64,000 nucleotides of DNA from Kitasatospora sp. NBC_00240 (GTDB taxonomy: Bacteria; Actinomycetota; Actinomycetes; Streptomycetales; Streptomycetaceae): NCBI RefSeq assembly GCF_026342405.1, contig NZ_JAPEMU010000001.1, positions 3,224,001-3,288,000 of the forward strand, given 5' to 3'. A program made the position numbers and the translations under genes. The notes below the pieces were generated by a model. That model did no database searches, was not told where the DNA came from, and saw only the letters and a program-made list of their open reading frames with translations. Position 1 is the first letter of the stretch; each line of letters starts with the position of its first letter. Below are positions 21,570 to 31,346 of the stretch, in pieces.

Positions 21570-22151
21570 TCAGAGGAAGGGGTCGATCGCGGGCAGCATG
21601 TCCTGGAAGGTCCGGGCCCGGGCGGGCGCGCCGATCGCCTGCATGCCCCAGCCACCGGACTCCTCCCGGAACACCTTGGCCATGATCTGGCCGGTGTGCG
21701 GGCCGCCGCCCGCCAGCTCGTAGCGGGCCAGCTCCTGGCCGGTGCTCTCGTCCACCAGCCGGCAGTGCGCGTTCTGCACCTCGGCGAAGGTCTGCCCGGT
21801 GTACGAGCTGACCGTGAAGACCACCTGGGTGATGTGCACGGGCACGTGCCCCAGGTCGACCAGGATCGACTCGTCGTCGTCGCCCGCCCCGGCACCGCCC
21901 ACCAGGTTGTCGCCGGTGTGCCGCACCGAGCCGTCGTTGCTCTCCAGGTGCTGGAAGAAGACCACGTCGGACGGGGTCTTCTCGGCGTAGAGCAGCGCGG
22001 AGGCGTCCAGGTCGATCTGGCGGGTGCGGCTGCCGAACAGGCCGCGCTTGGGGGCGGCCCGCCAGCCCAGCCCCATCCGGACGACGGTCAGGGACTCGCC
22101 CGAACTCTTCTGCAGACTGACCGACTGTCCCTTGGCCAGGTTCACCGACAC
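21570..22151 (-). CDS. TerD family protein
   Basis: The 193-residue product starts at a GTG (22149-22151; VSVNLAKGQSVSLQKSSGESL) with AGAGGA 7 bases upstream, as most TerD proteins do. It contains the TerD beta-sandwich with an acidic calcium-binding loop GAGAGDDDESILVDLG and the motif VHITQVVFTVSSYTGQTFAEVQNA. TerD-domain proteins occur in many copies in Streptomyces and have been tied to stress and tellurite tolerance, but their molecular role is unclear. Its upstream neighbour of terC recalls the classical ter association. Confidence 0.92.
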   Translation of the reverse strand: MSVNLAKGQSVSLQKSSGESLTVVRMGLGWRAAPKRGLFGSRTRQIDLDASALLYAEKTPSDVVFFQHLESNDGSVRHTGDNLVGGAGAGDDDESILVDLGHVPVHITQVVFTVSSYTGQTFAEVQNAHCRLVDESTGQELARYELAGGGPHTGQIMAKVFREESGGWGMQAIGAPARARTFQDMLPAIDPFL

Positions 22152-22399
22152 GGTGCTGTCCTCTCTCCTCGGCCACGCGGGTCGGTATCCCGCGCCGGCT
22201 CCACGGCGGAACACCCCGTTGCCGTCCCCCGGCTGAGGCCCCCTGGTACCGGCCCCGGACCGCCTCCGGCCGCCGGCCGGCCGGCGGCACGCTGCCGACA
22301 CCCGCAGGCAAGCCTATGGCCTGCGGATGTCGCCGCCGTGCAGGACGGACCGTTTGTACCAGTCCCGGGACACCCCCGGGGTCGGCCGCGCCGGCCGGC

Positions 22400-24490
22400 T
22401 CAGGCCATGCCCGCCTCGCGCATCTGACGCAGCTCCTTCTTGAGTTCCTTGACCTCGTCCCGGATCCGGGCCGCGACCTCGAACTGGAGGTCGGTGGCGG
22501 CCGCGTGCATGCGCTCGGTCAGCTGTTGGATCAGGTCGGCCAGCTCGGTGGCCGGCAGGCTCTTGGCGGGCTTGCGGTCGGCCCCCAGGGCGGGCACCGG
22601 GGCCTTGCCCTTGCCGCTGCCCCGGTAGCCGGTGGAGAGCAGCTCCTCGGTGTCGATCTCCTCGCGGCTGAGAGTGGCGAGGATGTCGCCGATCTTCTTG
22701 CGGAGCGGCTGCGGGTCGATGCCGTGCTTGGCGTTGTACGCCTGCTGGACCTCCCGGCGGCGGTTGGTCTCCTCGATGGCCTTCTCCATCGCCGGGGTGA
22801 TCCGGTCCGCGTACATGTGGACCTGGCCGGAGACGTTACGGGCGGCCCGGCCGATGGTCTGGATCAGCGAGGTGCCGGAGCGCAGGAAGCCCTCCTTGTC
22901 CGCGTCCAGGATGGCGACCAGGGAGACCTCGGGCAGGTCGAGGCCCTCGCGGAGCAGGTTGATGCCGACCAGGACGTCGTACTCGCCGGCCCGCAGCTCG
23001 CGCAGCAGCTCGACCCGGCGCAGGGTGTCGATGTCGCTGTGCAGGTACCGGACCCGGATGTCGAGGCCGAGCATGTAGTCGGTGAGGTCCTCGGACATCT
23101 TCTTGGTCAGGGTGGTGACCAGGACGCGCTCGTTGCGCTCGACCCGCTTGCGCACCTCGTGCACCAGGTCGTCGATCTGGCCCTCGGTCGGCTTGACCAC
23201 GATCTCGGGGTCGATCAGGCCGGTCGGGCGGATGATCTGCTCGACCACGCCGTCGCCGCGGGACAGCTCGTACTTGCCCGGGGTCGCCGAGAGGTAGACC
23301 GTCTGGCCGGTGCGCTCCAGGAACTCCTCCCACTTGAGCGGGCGGTTGTCCATCGCGGACGGCAGCCGGAACCCGTGCTCGACCAAGGTCCGCTTGCGGG
23401 AGGCGTCGCCCTCGTACATCGCGCCGATCTGCGGGACGGTGACGTGCGACTCGTCGATGACCAGGAGGAAGTCCTCCGGGAAGTAGTCGAGCAGGGTGTT
23501 GGGGGCGGTGCCCGGCTCGCGGCCGTCGAAGTGCATCGAGTAGTTCTCGACGCCGGAGCAGGTGCCGATCTGGCGCAGCATCTCGATGTCGTAGGTGGTC
23601 CGCATCCGCAGCCGCTGGGCCTCCAGCAGCTTGCCCTGCTTCTCCATCCGGGCGAGCGTCTGCTCCAGCTCCTGCTCGATGCCGTTGACGGCCCGCTCCA
23701 TCCGCTCCGGGCCGGCCACGTAGTGGGAGGCGGGGAAGATGTGGACGGAGTCGTCCTGGCTGATGATCTCGCCGGTGAGCGGGTGCAGGGTGTAGAGCGC
23801 CTCGATCTCGTCGCCGAACATCTCGATCCGGACGGCCAGCTCCTCGTAGACCGGGAAGATCTCGATGGTGTCGCCGCGGACCCGGAAGGTGCCCCGGGTG
23901 AAGGCGAGGTCGTTGCGGGAGTACTGGATGTCGACGAAGCGGCGCAGCAGGACGTCCCGGTCGATCTCCTCGCCGATCTTGAGCTGCACCATCCGGTCGA
24001 CGTACTCCTGCGGCGTGCCGAGGCCGTAGATGCAGGAGACCGAGGCGACCACGACCACGTCGCGGCGGGTGAGCAGCGAGTTGGTCGCGGAGTGGCGCAG
24101 CCGTTCGACCTCCTCGTTGATGGAGGAGTCCTTCTCGATGTAGGTGTCCGTCTGCGGGACGTACGCCTCGGGCTGGTAGTAGTCGTAGTACGAGACGAAG
24201 TACTCGACGGCGTTGTTGGGGAGCAGCTCGCGGAACTCGTTGGCGAGCTGGGCCGCCAGGGTCTTGTTGGGCGCCATCACCAGGGTGGGCCGCTGGAGCT
24301 TCTCGATCATCCAGGCGGTGGTGGCCGACTTGCCGGTGCCGGTGGCGCCCAGCAGGACGACGTCCTGCTCGCCGGCCCGGATGCGGCGCTCCAGGTCGGC
24401 GATGGCCGCGGGCTGGTCGCCGTTGGGCTGGTAGGGGCTGACGACCTCGAAGGGCGCCACTGTCCGCTCAATGCTCGTGATGGGTCGCAC
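22400..24490 (-). CDS. uvrB: UvrABC excinuclease subunit B
   Basis: UvrB is the helicase-like subunit that verifies damage and loads UvrC. The 696-residue product has Walker [12 protein letters not shown], the beta-hairpin region [21 protein letters not shown], helicase motifs ([21 protein letters not shown]), and a C-terminal UVR motif ([20 protein letters not shown]). The GTG at 24488-24490 ([17 protein letters not shown]) agrees with homologues. GGAGG lies too close to act normally, and the promoter described next predicts an mRNA starting at about this codon. A longer frame to 24541 is less likely. Confidence 0.96.
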   Translation of the reverse strand: MRPITSIERTVAPFEVVSPYQPNGDQPAAIADLERRIRAGEQDVVLLGATGTGKSATTAWMIEKLQRPTLVMAPNKTLAAQLANEFRELLPNNAVEYFVSYYDYYQPEAYVPQTDTYIEKDSSINEEVERLRHSATNSLLTRRDVVVVASVSCIYGLGTPQEYVDRMVQLKIGEEIDRDVLLRRFVDIQYSRNDLAFTRGTFRVRGDTIEIFPVYEELAVRIEMFGDEIEALYTLHPLTGEIISQDDSVHIFPASHYVAGPERMERAVNGIEQELEQTLARMEKQGKLLEAQRLRMRTTYDIEMLRQIGTCSGVENYSMHFDGREPGTAPNTLLDYFPEDFLLVIDESHVTVPQIGAMYEGDASRKRTLVEHGFRLPSAMDNRPLKWEEFLERTGQTVYLSATPGKYELSRGDGVVEQIIRPTGLIDPEIVVKPTEGQIDDLVHEVRKRVERNERVLVTTLTKKMSEDLTDYMLGLDIRVRYLHSDIDTLRRVELLRELRAGEYDVLVGINLLREGLDLPEVSLVAILDADKEGFLRSGTSLIQTIGRAARNVSGQVHMYADRITPAMEKAIEETNRRREVQQAYNAKHGIDPQPLRKKIGDILATLSREEIDTEELLSTGYRGSGKGKAPVPALGADRKPAKSLPATELADLIQQLTERMHAAATDLQFEVAARIRDEVKELKKELRQMREAGMA

Positions 24491-24496
24491 GCCTCC

Positions 24497-24519
24497 ACCG
24501 TAAGGCCCGGCACCGACAA
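24497..24519 (-). promoter_or_regulatory. DNA-damage (RecA-NDp/PafBC-type) promoter of uvrB
   Basis: Reading leftward, TTGTCGGTG (24511-24519), 8 bases, then TACGGT (24497-24502) match the actinobacterial LexA-independent damage promoter TTGTCRGTG-N8-TANNNT bound by PafBC. The -10 ends 6 bases before the uvrB GTG, so transcription should start at or next to the start codon, giving a leaderless mRNA. Confidence 0.65.
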
Positions 24520-24592
24520 TCCGGCGGGGTTCCGCGGGCACGGGCGGCCGGGGGCGGCGGCGGGCCCTTCAACCGGGCGGGAGAACGTGTCA

Positions 24593-24626
24593 TCATTCGA
24601 TGACATCAGCTGATGACATCGAATGA
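24593..24626. promoter_or_regulatory. 34-bp palindromic operator of the MFS/TetR operon
   Basis: Two 14-base arms (24593-24606 and 24613-24626, left arm TCATTCGATGACAT) flank a central CAGCTG. They are inverted copies with one mismatch, and ATGACATC occurs twice as a direct repeat. The site ends 16 bases before the exporter start codon and is relatively AT-rich. It is a strong candidate operator for the TetR protein encoded at the end of the same operon. Confidence 0.75.
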
Positions 24627-24642
24627 CGACAAGGAGCACCCC

Positions 24643-26229
24643 GTGCGCCCCGGCACCCCCAGCGCACCGGTCCTGGCCGACCCGCGGACCGTACGCGGCC
24701 GGGCCCTGGTCCCCGTCCTGGTCTTCCTCGGCATGGTCGTCGCCGTGGTCAGCAGCCTCGGCGCACCGCTGGTGCCGACCGTCGCCGCCGACTACGGCGT
24801 CTCGCTGGGCGGCGCGCAATGGTCCCTCACCATCACGCTGCTGGCCGGCGCGGTGGCCACGCCGGTGCTCAGCCGGCTCAGCGACGGGCCGCACCGGCGC
24901 CGGGTCGTCCTCGGCGCGCTGACCCTGATCGTCACCGGCTGCGTGCTCGCCGCCCTGCCCGCCGGGTTCCCGCTCCTGCTGGCCGGCCGGGCACTGCAGG
25001 GCATCGGCCTCGGCCTGACCCCGCTGGCGATGGGCGTCGCCCGCGACCACCTGCCCGCCCTGCGGGCCCGGTCCGCCGTCGCGACGCTCTCCGTCACCAC
25101 CGTCGCTGGTGTCGGGCTCGGCTACCCGCTGACCGGGATGATCGCCCAGCACCTGGGCTTCCACGCCGCCTTCTGGGTGGCCGCCGCGGCCGGCGCCACC
25201 GTGCTCGCCGCCGCCGCGTTCGTGCTGCCCGCCAGTACGCACCGCCCGCACCGCCCGCTGGACGCCCCCGGCGCCGTCCTGCTCGGCCTCGGCCTCGCCG
25301 CCCTGCTGGTCGCGCTGAGCGAGGGCGGGCAGTGGGGCTGGACCTCGGCCCGGCTGCTGGCGGTCGCCGCCGTCGCCCCGCTGGCCCTCGGCGCCTGGGT
25401 CCGGCACGAGCTGCGGACGGAGCATCCGCTGGTCGCGCTGCGGCTGCTGCGCAACCGGGCCGTGCTGGCCGCCGACGTCACCGGCCTGGTCGCCGGCGTC
25501 GGCATGTACTTCCTGATGTCGCTGGTCATCCGCTACGTGCAGACCCCGGTCTCGGCCGGGTACGGGCTCGGCCGGTCCGTGGTGGTCGCCGCCCTCACCC
25601 TGCTGCCGTTCTCGGTGGCCAGCGTCGGGGCCAGCCGGGTGGCCCCGCTGATCGGCCGGCGGTTCGGCGCCCGGGCGGTGATGCCGGCCGGCGCGCTGGC
25701 CTTCGTGGTCGCGATGCTGGTCTTCTGCTTCGCCCGCTCCGGCCTCTGGGAGATCTTCCTGCTGATGGGGATCGCCGGCCTGGGGGTGGGGTGCACGTTC
25801 GCGGCGATGCCCGCCTTCATCGTCAGCGCCGTCCCGCCCGGCGAGACCGGCAGCGCGCTCGGCGTCAACCAGGTGCTCCGGGTGATCGGCGGCTCGATCG
25901 GCAGCGCGCTCAGCGCCGGCATCCTGACCGCCCACACCACCCCGCCGGCCCGGCTGCCCGCCGAGAGCGGCTACACCGTGGCGACGCTGGTCGGGATCGG
26001 CGTCTGGGTCTTCGCCGGGCTGGCCGGCCTGCTGCTCCCGGCCCGCCGGCCGGGCGGGGAAGGCGCCGCCGTCGCCCCCGCCACCCGGGACGGCGCGGAC
26101 GTCTCCGACGGCGCCGCCGGTAAGGTCACCGCCGGGGCCACCGGCAGCGGGCCGGACGGCGGCGAGGGGCACGGCCAGGACGGCAACCGGCCCGGACGCG
26201 TCCCCGCGGACCATCGGGAGGGCCGATGA
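24643..26229 (+). CDS. MFS drug/metabolite exporter
   Basis: The 528-residue protein is a major facilitator superfamily transporter of the drug:H+ antiporter type, with the loop motif [18 protein letters not shown] after the second helix and motif-C-like sequence in helix five. About 12-14 membrane segments are predicted. A hydrophilic tail of about 65 residues rich in Gly, Asp and Ala follows the last helix. The GTG at 24643 was chosen because AAGGAG lies 6 bases upstream; an ATG at 24613 lies inside the palindrome and lacks such a site. It overlaps the TetR gene by 4 bases. The substrate is unknown. Confidence 0.9.
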   Translation: MRPGTPSAPVLADPRTVRGRALVPVLVFLGMVVAVVSSLGAPLVPTVAADYGVSLGGAQWSLTITLLAGAVATPVLSRLSDGPHRRRVVLGALTLIVTGCVLAALPAGFPLLLAGRALQGIGLGLTPLAMGVARDHLPALRARSAVATLSVTTVAGVGLGYPLTGMIAQHLGFHAAFWVAAAAGATVLAAAAFVLPASTHRPHRPLDAPGAVLLGLGLAALLVALSEGGQWGWTSARLLAVAAVAPLALGAWVRHELRTEHPLVALRLLRNRAVLAADVTGLVAGVGMYFLMSLVIRYVQTPVSAGYGLGRSVVVAALTLLPFSVASVGASRVAPLIGRRFGARAVMPAGALAFVVAMLVFCFARSGLWEIFLLMGIAGLGVGCTFAAMPAFIVSAVPPGETGSALGVNQVLRVIGGSIGSALSAGILTAHTTPPARLPAESGYTVATLVGIGVWVFAGLAGLLLPARRPGGEGAAVAPATRDGADVSDGAAGKVTAGATGSGPDGGEGHGQDGNRPGRVPADHREGR

Positions 26230-26810
26230 CGGACACCAACCCTGCGGCGGCGGCCACGCCCCGCCGCCGGGACGCCGAGGGCAGCCGCCGGGCGCTGCTG
26301 GACGCCGCGCGGGCCCTGTTCGGCGAGCGGGGCTTCGAGCGGACCACCGTCCGGGAGATCGGCGAGCAGGCCGGGGTGGACCCGGCCCTGATCGCGCGCT
26401 ACTTCGGCAGCAAGGCGGCCCTCTACGTGGCCGCGCTGCACAGTGACAACGACCCCGAGGGGCCGTTCACCGACCTCCTCGCCCCCGGCCGGCTGGACGA
26501 GGTGCTCGCCAAGGTCGACCGGATGGGCCCCAGCCCCGTACTGCAGGCCGCCGTCCGCCCGCACGACGACCAGGTCGTCCAGCGGGCCGCCCGGACGGCG
26601 CTGGCCACCCGGCTCACCGACCCGCTGGAGCAGCGGCTGGAACGCTCCGGCACCGACCGGGCCCGGCTCCGCGCCGAACTCGCGGTCGCGGCGGTCGCCG
26701 GCATCGCGCTGGCCCGGTCGGCCGGCGCCTTCGACACCCTCGGCGCCGCACCGCACGCCGAGGTGGCGGCACTGACGACGAGGATGCTCGACGCCCTGGC
26801 CGACCGGTGA
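26226..26810 (+). CDS. TetR family transcriptional repressor
   Basis: The 194-residue protein has a typical N-terminal TetR helix-turn-helix (about residues 17-64: [30 protein letters not shown] and [14 protein letters not shown]) and a helical ligand domain. Its ATG overlaps the exporter stop (ATGA), so it is translated with the exporter from one mRNA. The natural model is autoregulation through the palindrome at 24593-24626, relieved by an exported compound. This is inference; the ligand is unknown. Confidence 0.92.
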   Translation: MTDTNPAAAATPRRRDAEGSRRALLDAARALFGERGFERTTVREIGEQAGVDPALIARYFGSKAALYVAALHSDNDPEGPFTDLLAPGRLDEVLAKVDRMGPSPVLQAAVRPHDDQVVQRAARTALATRLTDPLEQRLERSGTDRARLRAELAVAAVAGIALARSAGAFDTLGAAPHAEVAALTTRMLDALADR

Positions 26811-26826
26811 CCGCTCCGGTCCGGTG

Positions 26827-27933
26827 CTACCCCACCTTGGCGCTGTCGCGGGCCAGCGCGACCAGGCGGGAGACGGCGCGCAGGTACTTCTTGCGGTAGC
26901 CGCCGCGCAGCATCTCCTCGGAGAACACCTGGTCGAACGGGACGCCGGAGGCGGTGACCGGCAGCTCCCGGTCGTACATCCGGTCCGCGAGGACGACCAG
27001 CCGCAGCGCCGTGGACTGGTCCTCGACCGGCTTCACCCCGCGCAGGAAGACCGCCTGGACGTCGTCCAGCAGCGCGCCGTAGCGGCTGGGGTGGACCGCC
27101 GAGAGGTGCTTCAGCAGGTCGTCGAAGCTGTCCAGCGAGGCGCCGGCGGTCCGGCCGGCGGCGGCCTCGACGGCCTCGTCGGTGTACGGCGGCGGGGCCT
27201 CGGGCAGGCCGCGGTGGCGGTAGTCCTGGCCGTCGATCCGCAGCGGGCGGAAGTGCGCGGCCAGGCCCTGGATTTCGCGCAGGAAGTCGGTGGCGGCGAA
27301 CCGGCCCTCGCCGAGCTTGTCGGGGAGGGTGTTGGAGGTCGCGGCGAGCTTGACGCCGTTCTCGACCAGCCGGCCGAGCAGGGTGGAGACCAGCACGGTG
27401 TCGCCCGGGTCGTCCAGTTCGAACTCGTCGATGCAGAGCAGCCGGTGCCCGGAGAGCGTCCCGACGGCCTGCTGGAAGCCGAGCGCGCCGACCAGGTTGG
27501 TGAGCTCGACGAAGGTGCCGAAGGCCTTGGGGCCGGGGGTGGCGTGCCAGAGCGAGGCCAGCAGGTGGGTCTTGCCGACGCCGTAGCCGCCGTCGAGGTA
27601 GACCCCGGACGGGCCGGCGGGCACCGGGGCGGTGCGGCGGAACCAGCTGCGCTTCGGCGCGGTGCTCGCGTGGTTGAGGCCGGCCGCGAACTCCTCCAGG
27701 ACCTGCACGGCCTCGTACTGGCTGGGCTGGGTCCGGTCCGGCAGGTAGCTGCCGAAGCTGACGTCGGAGAAGCGCGGCGGCGGGACCATCTCGGCGACCA
27801 GCCGCTCGGCGGGCACCACCGGGCGGCGGTCGGTCAGCGCGAACGGGGGCACGGCGGTCGCGGCGCGGTCGCCGGCCGGGTTCGGGACCTGGTCCGGGGT
27901 CGCTATTGCGTCGGGGCGGGAGGCTGCGGGCAC
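26827..27933 (-). CDS. zapE: AFG1/ZapE-like ATPase
   Basis: ZapE/AFG1 proteins are P-loop ATPases; the E. coli protein affects FtsZ rings, and its role in actinobacteria is not established. The product has Walker A GGYGVGKTH, Walker B LLCIDEFELDD and the sensor segment AATSNTLPDKLGEG, over about 367 residues. The start is uncertain: a GTG at 27931-27933 gives VPAASRPDA, while the frame is open to an ATG at 27970-27972 that would share bases with the start codon of the divergent gene. Neither has a good ribosome-binding site at normal distance. The shorter form was chosen because it leaves room for promoters. Confidence 0.85.
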   Translation of the reverse strand: MPAASRPDAIATPDQVPNPAGDRAATAVPPFALTDRRPVVPAERLVAEMVPPPRFSDVSFGSYLPDRTQPSQYEAVQVLEEFAAGLNHASTAPKRSWFRRTAPVPAGPSGVYLDGGYGVGKTHLLASLWHATPGPKAFGTFVELTNLVGALGFQQAVGTLSGHRLLCIDEFELDDPGDTVLVSTLLGRLVENGVKLAATSNTLPDKLGEGRFAATDFLREIQGLAAHFRPLRIDGQDYRHRGLPEAPPPYTDEAVEAAAGRTAGASLDSFDDLLKHLSAVHPSRYGALLDDVQAVFLRGVKPVEDQSTALRLVVLADRMYDRELPVTASGVPFDQVFSEEMLRGGYRKKYLRAVSRLVALARDSAKVG

Positions 27934-27970
27934 GTTAGTAGAGGGTACGCCTGGTGGAAGACTGGCTCTC

Positions 27971-28753
27971 ATGCAGCAGCTGATCTCTCCCCTGCCCCGG
28001 CCCGAGCCGGGTGCCGCGCCACCCGATCCGGCGTCGCTGGAGTCGCTCGCGGCCGTCTACGCGTACCCCGACCAGGTGAATCACGGCCGGCCGTGGCTGC
28101 GCGCCAACATGGTGGCCGGTCTGGACGGCGGCGCGCGCCTGGAGGGACTCTCGGAGGGCCTGTCGGGAGACGCCGACAAGCGGATCTTCGGGGTGCTGCG
28201 GGCGCTCTCGGACGTGGTCCTGGTGGGCGCGCAGACCGTCCGGGCCGAGGGGTACCGGCCGGCCCGGGCCCGGGCCGAGTTCGGGGCCGCCCGGCAGGCG
28301 GCGGGGCAGGCGCCGGCGCCGGTGATCGCGATCGTCAGCCGCTCGCTGGAGCTGGACCTGGCGGCGCCGCTGTTCACCGAGCCGCTGGTCAGGACGGTGG
28401 TGATCACCACCGAGGACGCCCCGGCCGGGGCTCGGGCGGCGGTCGCGGAGGTGGCCGACCTGGTGCTCGCGGGCCGGGGCTCGGTGGACCTGCAGGCGGC
28501 CGTCGCGGCGCTGGCCGCGCGGGGCTGGACCAGGCTGCTGACCGAGGGCGGCCCGCGGTTGCTGGGGCAGCTGGCGGCGGACGGCCTGCTGGACGAGCTG
28601 TGCCTCTCGGTGGCGCCGCTGATCACCGGCGGCGACGCGCCGCGCATAGTCCACGGCGCGCAAATGCCGGACGTGCAGCGGATGCGACTGGTGTCATTGA
28701 TCGAGCAGAAAGGTTTCCTCTTCACCCGTTACCTGCGTCCGCAGGCCTGGTGA
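27971..28753 (+). CDS. RibD C-terminal/dihydrofolate reductase-fold reductase
   Basis: The 260-residue protein belongs to the pyrimidine reductase family related to the RibD C-terminal domain. Motifs include RPWLRANMVAGLDG at the N-terminal strand, VVLVGAQTVRAEGY, and the NADPH-binding GWTRLLTEGGPRLLGQL. It lacks the deaminase domain of RibD. A role in riboflavin or a related pterin/flavin pathway is possible, but no riboflavin genes are nearby. The ATG has GGAAGA about 9 bases upstream. Confidence 0.85.
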   Translation: MQQLISPLPRPEPGAAPPDPASLESLAAVYAYPDQVNHGRPWLRANMVAGLDGGARLEGLSEGLSGDADKRIFGVLRALSDVVLVGAQTVRAEGYRPARARAEFGAARQAAGQAPAPVIAIVSRSLELDLAAPLFTEPLVRTVVITTEDAPAGARAAVAEVADLVLAGRGSVDLQAAVAALAARGWTRLLTEGGPRLLGQLAADGLLDELCLSVAPLITGGDAPRIVHGAQMPDVQRMRLVSLIEQKGFLFTRYLRPQAW

Positions 28754-28863
28754 TCCAGCTCCCCTGTGGCGGCTGTGCCGTGTGTGCAGCGTGAGGAAAG
28801 CTTCCTCCGGGCAGTATGGGACTGGACGCCGGACCCGGGGGCCTGCCACTGGAAGGGACTCAC

Positions 28864-29325
28864 GTGTTCAAAACCGTACTGATGATCGAGAAGGCACTCT
28901 CCGATGCCGATGTGGAACTCGTCACCACGCTCCACAGCGAGGAGAAGGTCTCCTTCATCGTCCTGATGCAGCCACGCGGCAAGCAGGACGAGCTGCTCCG
29001 CGCGCTCGACGACGTGGCGCTGGGACACCTGGACAAGGTGGTGCACGAGCACGACGAGTCGGACACCACCCCCACCCTCGCCAGTGAGTCGCTGGAGCAC
29101 AGCCTGCGCCACCTGCGCGAGGCCGGCGCCGACGCCACCGGCGAACTCGTCGAGGACAAACCCCTGGACCGCCTGCGCTCGGTGGTCGAGGCGAACACGG
29201 CGGACGAGGTGGTGGTCCTGACCTCCCCGCACTTCGTCGAGGAGTTCTTCCACCGCGACTGGGCCTCCCAGGCCCGGCACAAGGTGGGTGTCCCGGTCCT
29301 GCGACTGTTCGCCAGCGACTCCTGA
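28864..29325 (+). CDS. Conserved streptomycete protein (UspA-like)
   Basis: The 153-residue product starts at a GTG (28864; VFKTVLMIEKALSDADVEL) with GGAAGGGA 6 bases upstream. Homologues in Streptomyces are often labelled indole-3-glycerol phosphate synthase, but no catalytic motif of that enzyme is present and the length is wrong. The alternating alpha/beta pattern and the segment ADEVVVLTSPHFVEEFFHRDWASQARHKVGVPVLRLF suggest a universal-stress-protein-like fold. It lies just upstream of murC on the same strand. The function is unknown. Confidence 0.75.
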   Translation: MFKTVLMIEKALSDADVELVTTLHSEEKVSFIVLMQPRGKQDELLRALDDVALGHLDKVVHEHDESDTTPTLASESLEHSLRHLREAGADATGELVEDKPLDRLRSVVEANTADEVVVLTSPHFVEEFFHRDWASQARHKVGVPVLRLFASDS

Positions 29326-29437
29326 CCCACTCCCCCGGTGGTGCAGAATCGTCCTTGCGGCCGGTCCACGTGACCGGTCCGCGAGGACGATCCGCCCCGT
29401 GGTCCCCCTGCCGCCCCAGCCCGTACGGAGCCCCGCC

Positions 29438-30847
29438 TTGAACGACGCCGCGCACGACCTGCACGCCCCGCACTTCATCGGCATCGGCGGGGCCGGCATG
29501 TCCGGACTGGCGAAGATCCTCGCCGTCCGTGGCGCCCAGGTCTCCGGCAGCGACTCCAAGGAGTCCGAGACCGTCCTCGCCCTGCGCGCCCTCGGCGCCC
29601 AGGTGCACGTCGGCCACGCCGCCCAGAACGTCCCCGCCGGCGTCAGCAGCGTCGTCGTCTCCAGCGCCATCCGCGAGGACAACCCCGAACTGGCCGTCGC
29701 CCGCGAACGCGGCGTCCCGGTGGTGCACCGCTCCGACGCCCTCGCCGCCCTGATGGGCGGCCGCCGCGCGCTCGCCGTCGCGGGCACCCACGGCAAGACC
29801 ACCACCACCAGCATGCTCGCCGTCAGCCTCGCCGAGCTGGGCCTGGACCCCTCGTACGCCATCGGCGGCGACCTCGACGCCCCCGGCAGCAACGCCCACC
29901 ACGGCACCGGCGAGATCTTCGTCGCCGAGGCCGACGAGAGCGACCGCAGCTTCCACAAGTACGCCCCCGAGGTCGCCATCGTCCTCAACGTGGAGCTCGA
30001 CCACCACGCGAACTACGCCTCGATCGAAGAGATCTACGAGTCCTTCGAGACCTTCGCCGGGCGGATCACCCCCGGCGGCACCCTGGTGATCTCCGCCGAC
30101 CACGCCGGCGCCCGCGAACTCACCTCTCGGCTGGCCGGCCAGGGCGGCCTGAACATCGTCACCGTCGGCGCCGCCGAGGACGCCACCGTCCGGGTCCTCT
30201 CCGTCGCCGCCCGGGGCATGACCAGCGAGGTCACCGTCCTGCTCGACGGCGCCGAGCTCACCTTCACGGTGTCCGTGCCCGGCCGCCACTACGCCCACAA
30301 CGCCGTCGCCGCACTGGCCGCCGGCGCCGCCCTCGGCGTCCCCGCCACCGACCTCGCCAAGGCACTGGGCGCCTACACCGGCGTCCGCCGCCGCCTCCAG
30401 CTCAAGGGCGAGGCCGCAGGCGTCCAGGTGATCGACTCCTACGCCCACCACCCGACCGAGATGACGGCCGACCTCGAAGCCGTCCGGGAGGGCCTGGACG
30501 GCCAGGGCCGGATCCTGGTGGTCTTCCAGCCCCACCTGTTCAGCCGCACCCAGCAGCTCGCCGAGGAGATGGGCCAGGCCCTCGCGCTCGCCGACAGCTC
30601 CGTCGTCCTGGACATCTACCCCGCCCGTGAGGACCCGATCCCCGGCGTCACCAGCGAACTGATCATCGACGCGGCCCGCCGCGCCGACGCCCGGGTCACC
30701 GCCGAGCACGTCTTCGACGCCGCCCCCGCCGTGCTCGCCGGCCTCGCCCGGCCCGGCGACCTGGTGCTCACCATGGGCGCCGGCGACGTCACCAACCTCG
30801 GCCCGGAAATCTTGAAGCACCTCGCGAACGTTGCAACCAACGCCTGA
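29438..30847 (+). CDS. murC: UDP-N-acetylmuramate--L-alanine ligase
   Basis: MurC adds the first residue, L-alanine, to the peptidoglycan stem peptide in the cytoplasm. The product (about 469 residues) has the N-terminal Rossmann motif HFIGIGGAGMSGLAK, the ATP loop GTHGKTTTTS, EADESDRSF, and the C-terminal domain motif DSYAHHPTEM. The start is not certain: TTG at 29438 (LNDAAHDLHAPHF) has ACGGAG 7 bases upstream, whereas a GTG at 29399 would add 13 residues without homology. It is followed by msrB, as in other streptomycetes. Confidence 0.95.
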   Translation: MNDAAHDLHAPHFIGIGGAGMSGLAKILAVRGAQVSGSDSKESETVLALRALGAQVHVGHAAQNVPAGVSSVVVSSAIREDNPELAVARERGVPVVHRSDALAALMGGRRALAVAGTHGKTTTTSMLAVSLAELGLDPSYAIGGDLDAPGSNAHHGTGEIFVAEADESDRSFHKYAPEVAIVLNVELDHHANYASIEEIYESFETFAGRITPGGTLVISADHAGARELTSRLAGQGGLNIVTVGAAEDATVRVLSVAARGMTSEVTVLLDGAELTFTVSVPGRHYAHNAVAALAAGAALGVPATDLAKALGAYTGVRRRLQLKGEAAGVQVIDSYAHHPTEMTADLEAVREGLDGQGRILVVFQPHLFSRTQQLAEEMGQALALADSSVVLDIYPAREDPIPGVTSELIIDAARRADARVTAEHVFDAAPAVLAGLARPGDLVLTMGAGDVTNLGPEILKHLANVATNA

Positions 30848-30890
30848 CGTCGCCACCCATGCCCGACGTCCGACCGACCGGGAGCCCGCC

Positions 30891-31298
30891 GTGAGCAAGA
30901 AGATCGAGAAGACCGACGCCGAGTGGCGCGAGCAGCTCAGCCCCGAGGAGTACCACGTGCTCCGCGAGGCCGGGACGGAGCGCCCGTTCGTCGGCGAGTA
31001 CACCGACACCAAGACCGTCGGCGTCTACGGCTGTCGCGCCTGCGGCGCCGAACTCTTCAGCTCGGAGACCAAGTTCGACAGCCACTGCGGCTGGCCGTCG
31101 TACTACGCCCCGCTCGCCGAGGACCGGGTCCAGTACATCGAGGACACCACCCTCGGCATGCGGCGCGTCGAAGTCCGCTGCGCCACCTGCGGCGGCCACC
31201 TCGGCCACGTCTTCGAGGGCGAGGGCTACGGGACGCCCACCGACCAGCGGTACTGCATCAACAGCATCTCGCTGACACTGAAGCCGGCCGAGGACTGA
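30891..31298 (+). CDS. msrB: Peptide methionine-(R)-S-oxide reductase
   Basis: MsrB repairs oxidised methionine (R form) in proteins. The 135-residue product has the zinc pairs C48/C51 and C97/C100, the resolving cysteine C66 in SHCGWPS and the catalytic C122 in RYCINS. The GTG at 30891 has GGGAG 7 bases upstream. The gene begins 43 bases after murC and probably shares its transcript. Confidence 0.96.
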   Translation: MSKKIEKTDAEWREQLSPEEYHVLREAGTERPFVGEYTDTKTVGVYGCRACGAELFSSETKFDSHCGWPSYYAPLAEDRVQYIEDTTLGMRRVEVRCATCGGHLGHVFEGEGYGTPTDQRYCINSISLTLKPAED

Positions 31299-31346
31299 TC
31301 GCGCACAGCACAGGGCCCCCGACATGACACCGCCAAGCGTCATCAC

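Noticed and set aside
22316..24613. A 2.3-kb open frame antisense to uvrB
   Set aside because: Shadow of uvrB, with repetitive Leu/Val/Asp/Gly composition.
28864..29325. Indole-3-glycerol phosphate synthase
   Set aside because: This label is common for homologues, but the protein is too short and lacks the TIM-barrel catalytic motifs.
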